NCBI GenBank assembly: GCA_047634635.1
Contig: JBLIIE010000224.1
Coordinates: 1 to 7,133 of the forward strand
Source of the DNA: Granulosicoccus sp047634635
GTDB lineage: Bacteria > Pseudomonadota > Gammaproteobacteria > Granulosicoccales > Granulosicoccaceae
Direction of reading: 5' to 3'
DNA length: 7,133 nucleotides
Every line of letters begins with the position of its first letter. Within the stretch, counting starts at the first letter, position 1. Positions 6,183-7,133 of this stretch are shown here, in pieces. Position numbers and translations under genes: made by a program. Under the pieces are notes generated by a model. The model did not search any database. It saw nothing but the letters and a program-made list of their open reading frames with translations, and had not been told where the DNA came from.

Positions 6183-6371
6183 ATCAAAAAACAAAAAAGT
6201 CCTTGTATAAATGCCTGTGAATTCTCTGGGCCTAAAGGGTGGTGTTTGGGTTGCGGTCGTACTCGCCAAGAATGCCAAGAGTGGAAAACCATAAAGCCCT
6301 ACGCCAGAAACCTACTTCAGAAGGAGTTAAAAAAAAGAGTATTTCAGATAAAAAAAGAGCCTAATAGATAA
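6183..6371 (+). CDS. DUF1289 small cysteine-cluster protein, apparent ATC start
   Basis: 62 residues from the ATC at 6183. Typical DUF1289 proteins are about 50-80 residues. The family pattern is plain: SPCINAC (6-12), GWCLGCGRTRQE (19-30) and EW (33-34), with Cys8, Cys12, Cys21 and Cys24 probably binding a metal ion. The C-terminal half is a lysine/arginine-rich helix. Cytosolic, function not established for the family. Start choice: the frame is open back to an ATG at 6105, but that lies 65 bases inside the preceding gene, has no ribosome binding site and adds residues unlike the family. The AGGAGG at 6171 points exactly to ATC. ATC is a rare, weak start codon, so this may be a recent ATG-to-ATC change that lowers expression, natural low-level initiation, or a base error. 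It follows the 145-residue gene as the second member of a probable operon. Confidence 0.8.
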   Translation: MKKQKSPCINACEFSGPKGWCLGCGRTRQECQEWKTIKPYARNLLQKELKKRVFQIKKEPNR

Positions 6372-6435
6372 GTTGACATATTATCTTTCTTGGATTCAAG
6401 ATGTAAGTGCAACTCAATTAGTCAGAGTGTAAAGG

Positions 6436-6512
6436 GGTGAGCTGTTGTAGCATTCATTCCTTTCGTTCCGGCAAGAATGAGAGGCATTATGAGTCACTAC
6501 AAACAGCTCACC
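6436..6512 (+). repeat. long inverted repeat bracketing the transposase ribosome binding site
   Basis: The arm GGTGAGCTGTTGTAG (6436-6450) pairs with CTACAAACAGCTCACC (6497-6512), leaving a single bulged base. Inside, CATTC (6451-6455) can pair with GAATG (6475-6479). The Shine-Dalgarno GAGAGG (6479-6484) and the ATG (6489) lie in the loop, and the right arm is within the first codons of the transposase. In a transcript entering from outside the element this would fold over the initiation region. Confidence 0.6.
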
Positions 6513-7133
6513 TGTGGGCAACGATATCAGATTGAGGGGCTGTTGAAGGCAGAACTCTCACAAACGCAGATCGCACTGATTGTGGGAGTGCACAAATCCA
6601 CTATTTCTCGCGAATTAAGAAGAAACAAGGGACAGCGAGGCTATAGACCGCGTCAGGCGCAGATAAAGTGCAATGAGCGTAAGCAGAGCAAGGCTGTATC
6701 CCGATTTGTCCTATCAGACTGGATTCTGATAGAGCGGTTGCTGGAGCAGCAATGGAGCCCTGAACAAATCAGTCTGTGGCTCAAGCAGGAGGGGCACTTA
6801 GAGATCAGCCACGAGACAATATACCAGTACATCATCCTGGATCAGACTACTGGGGGAGAGCTCTACAAGCAGTTGAGAGAGCGTAAGAAGAAGCGCAAAC
6901 GTTACGGAGGTGGTAAAGATAGACGTGGAAAGATCCCTAATCAGGTATCAATCGATGAGCGTCCAGCAGTAGCCGAGCAGCGAGATCGTCCAGGGGCTGA
7001 CTGGGAAGGAGATCTGATCATTGGTTCGCAACACAAACAGGCGATCGTCACGATGGTGGACAGGTGCACGCGAATGACCCTGATGCGCAAGGTGGCGTTC
7101 AAGACTGCGGAGGCCGTAACGGCAGCCATCTGC
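6489..7133 (+). CDS. IS30-family transposase (3' end outside window)
   Basis: 215 codons from ATG 6489 to the window edge, with no interruption. Full-length family members have roughly 310-390 residues, so the catalytic domain is only partly seen. The N-terminal helix-turn-helix reads LTCGQRYQIEGLLKAELSQ followed by TQIALIVGVHKSTISREL, the family's DNA-binding domain. Then comes the segment SPEQISLWLKQ (about 96-106) with ISHETIYQYI (about 111-120), and a basic linker RKKKRKRYGGGKDRRGKIP. The DDE catalytic domain opens at DWEGDLIIG (171-179), in which Asp175 is the first acidic catalytic residue. The second Asp and the Glu lie beyond the edge. A good ribosome binding site, GAGAGG, precedes the ATG by four bases. 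The enzyme would cut and join the element's inverted-repeat ends. Activity cannot be judged without the 3' part. Confidence 0.93.
   Translation, partial: MSHYKQLTCGQRYQIEGLLKAELSQTQIALIVGVHKSTISRELRRNKGQRGYRPRQAQIKCNERKQSKAVSRFVLSDWILIERLLEQQWSPEQISLWLKQEGHLEISHETIYQYIILDQTTGGELYKQLRERKKKRKRYGGGKDRRGKIPNQVSIDERPAVAEQRDRPGADWEGDLIIGSQHKQAIVTMVDRCTRMTLMRKVAFKTAEAVTAAIC

Larger units (their letters stand above)
6385..7133 (+). mobile_element. IS30-family insertion sequence, left part (right end outside window)
   Basis: The element is recognised by its transposase. The outer left end cannot be fixed without the right inverted repeat. It must lie between the DUF1289 stop (6371) and the transposase start (6489), probably within 6385-6435. 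The stretch around 6406-6430 (GTGCAACTCAATTAG and on) has the look of an IS30-family terminal repeat. Base composition changes here from AT-rich to balanced. Insertion just downstream of DUF1289 does not seem to have cut that gene. Confidence 0.65.

Noticed and set aside
6373..6402. TTGACA (6373-6378) as a transposase promoter
   Set aside because: The -35 hexamer is perfect, but no acceptable -10 lies 16-18 bases downstream, and it may fall outside the element.
1..7133. CRISPR array, tRNA or rRNA gene
   Set aside because: No regularly spaced repeats and no tRNA or rRNA-like segments were seen on either strand.

Overview
The window looks like a piece of a proteobacterial chromosome. A marine or aquatic gammaproteobacterium is my best guess, from the gene styles (short PAS protein, DUF3299 lipoprotein, COG0523/CobW remnant, lysine-rich DUF1289 protein, IS30 transposase). 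This is inference, because no rRNA or marker gene is present. It reads as an accessory region: metal-linked gene debris, a self-contained uptake operon, two small genes of visibly AT-rich composition, and an insertion sequence running off the right edge.

Layout. (1) 1-375, minus: the N-terminal part of a PAS protein cut by the left edge. Its core resembles a LOV domain but lacks the photoactive cysteine. (2) 376-868: no convincing gene. (3) 869-1585, plus: two broken genes joined head to tail, an N-terminal DUF4159 fragment running into the middle of a COG0523 (CobW/YjiA-type) GTPase whose frame is disrupted twice. 1586-1814 holds further debris I cannot name. (4) 1815-2417, minus: an apparently intact DUF3299 lipoprotein, convergent with the debris. 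COG0523 and DUF3299 proteins are both recurrent members of zinc-starvation (Zur) regulons, so this may be what is left of a zinc-homeostasis locus.

(5) 2684-5478, minus: a tight three-gene ABC importer operon of the iron-siderophore/corrinoid (FecCD/BtuCDF) class. It is transcribed ATPase, then periplasmic binding protein, then permease, with gaps of 14 and 6 bases. The binding protein captures a metal chelate or corrinoid in the periplasm, a permease homodimer moves it through the inner membrane, and the ATPase powers the step. Upstream of the operon (5539-5568) lies a 30-base, nearly perfect palindrome that is a strong operator candidate. No TonB-dependent receptor lies in the window.

(6) 5732-6371, plus: a two-gene unit. 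An unrecognised 145-residue protein with four cysteines is followed by a 62-residue DUF1289 protein with a four-cysteine cluster. The latter has a perfect Shine-Dalgarno sequence placed in front of an ATC codon instead of ATG. (7) about 6385-7133, plus: the left part of an IS30-family element with its transposase truncated by the window edge. A long inverted repeat brackets the transposase ribosome binding site.
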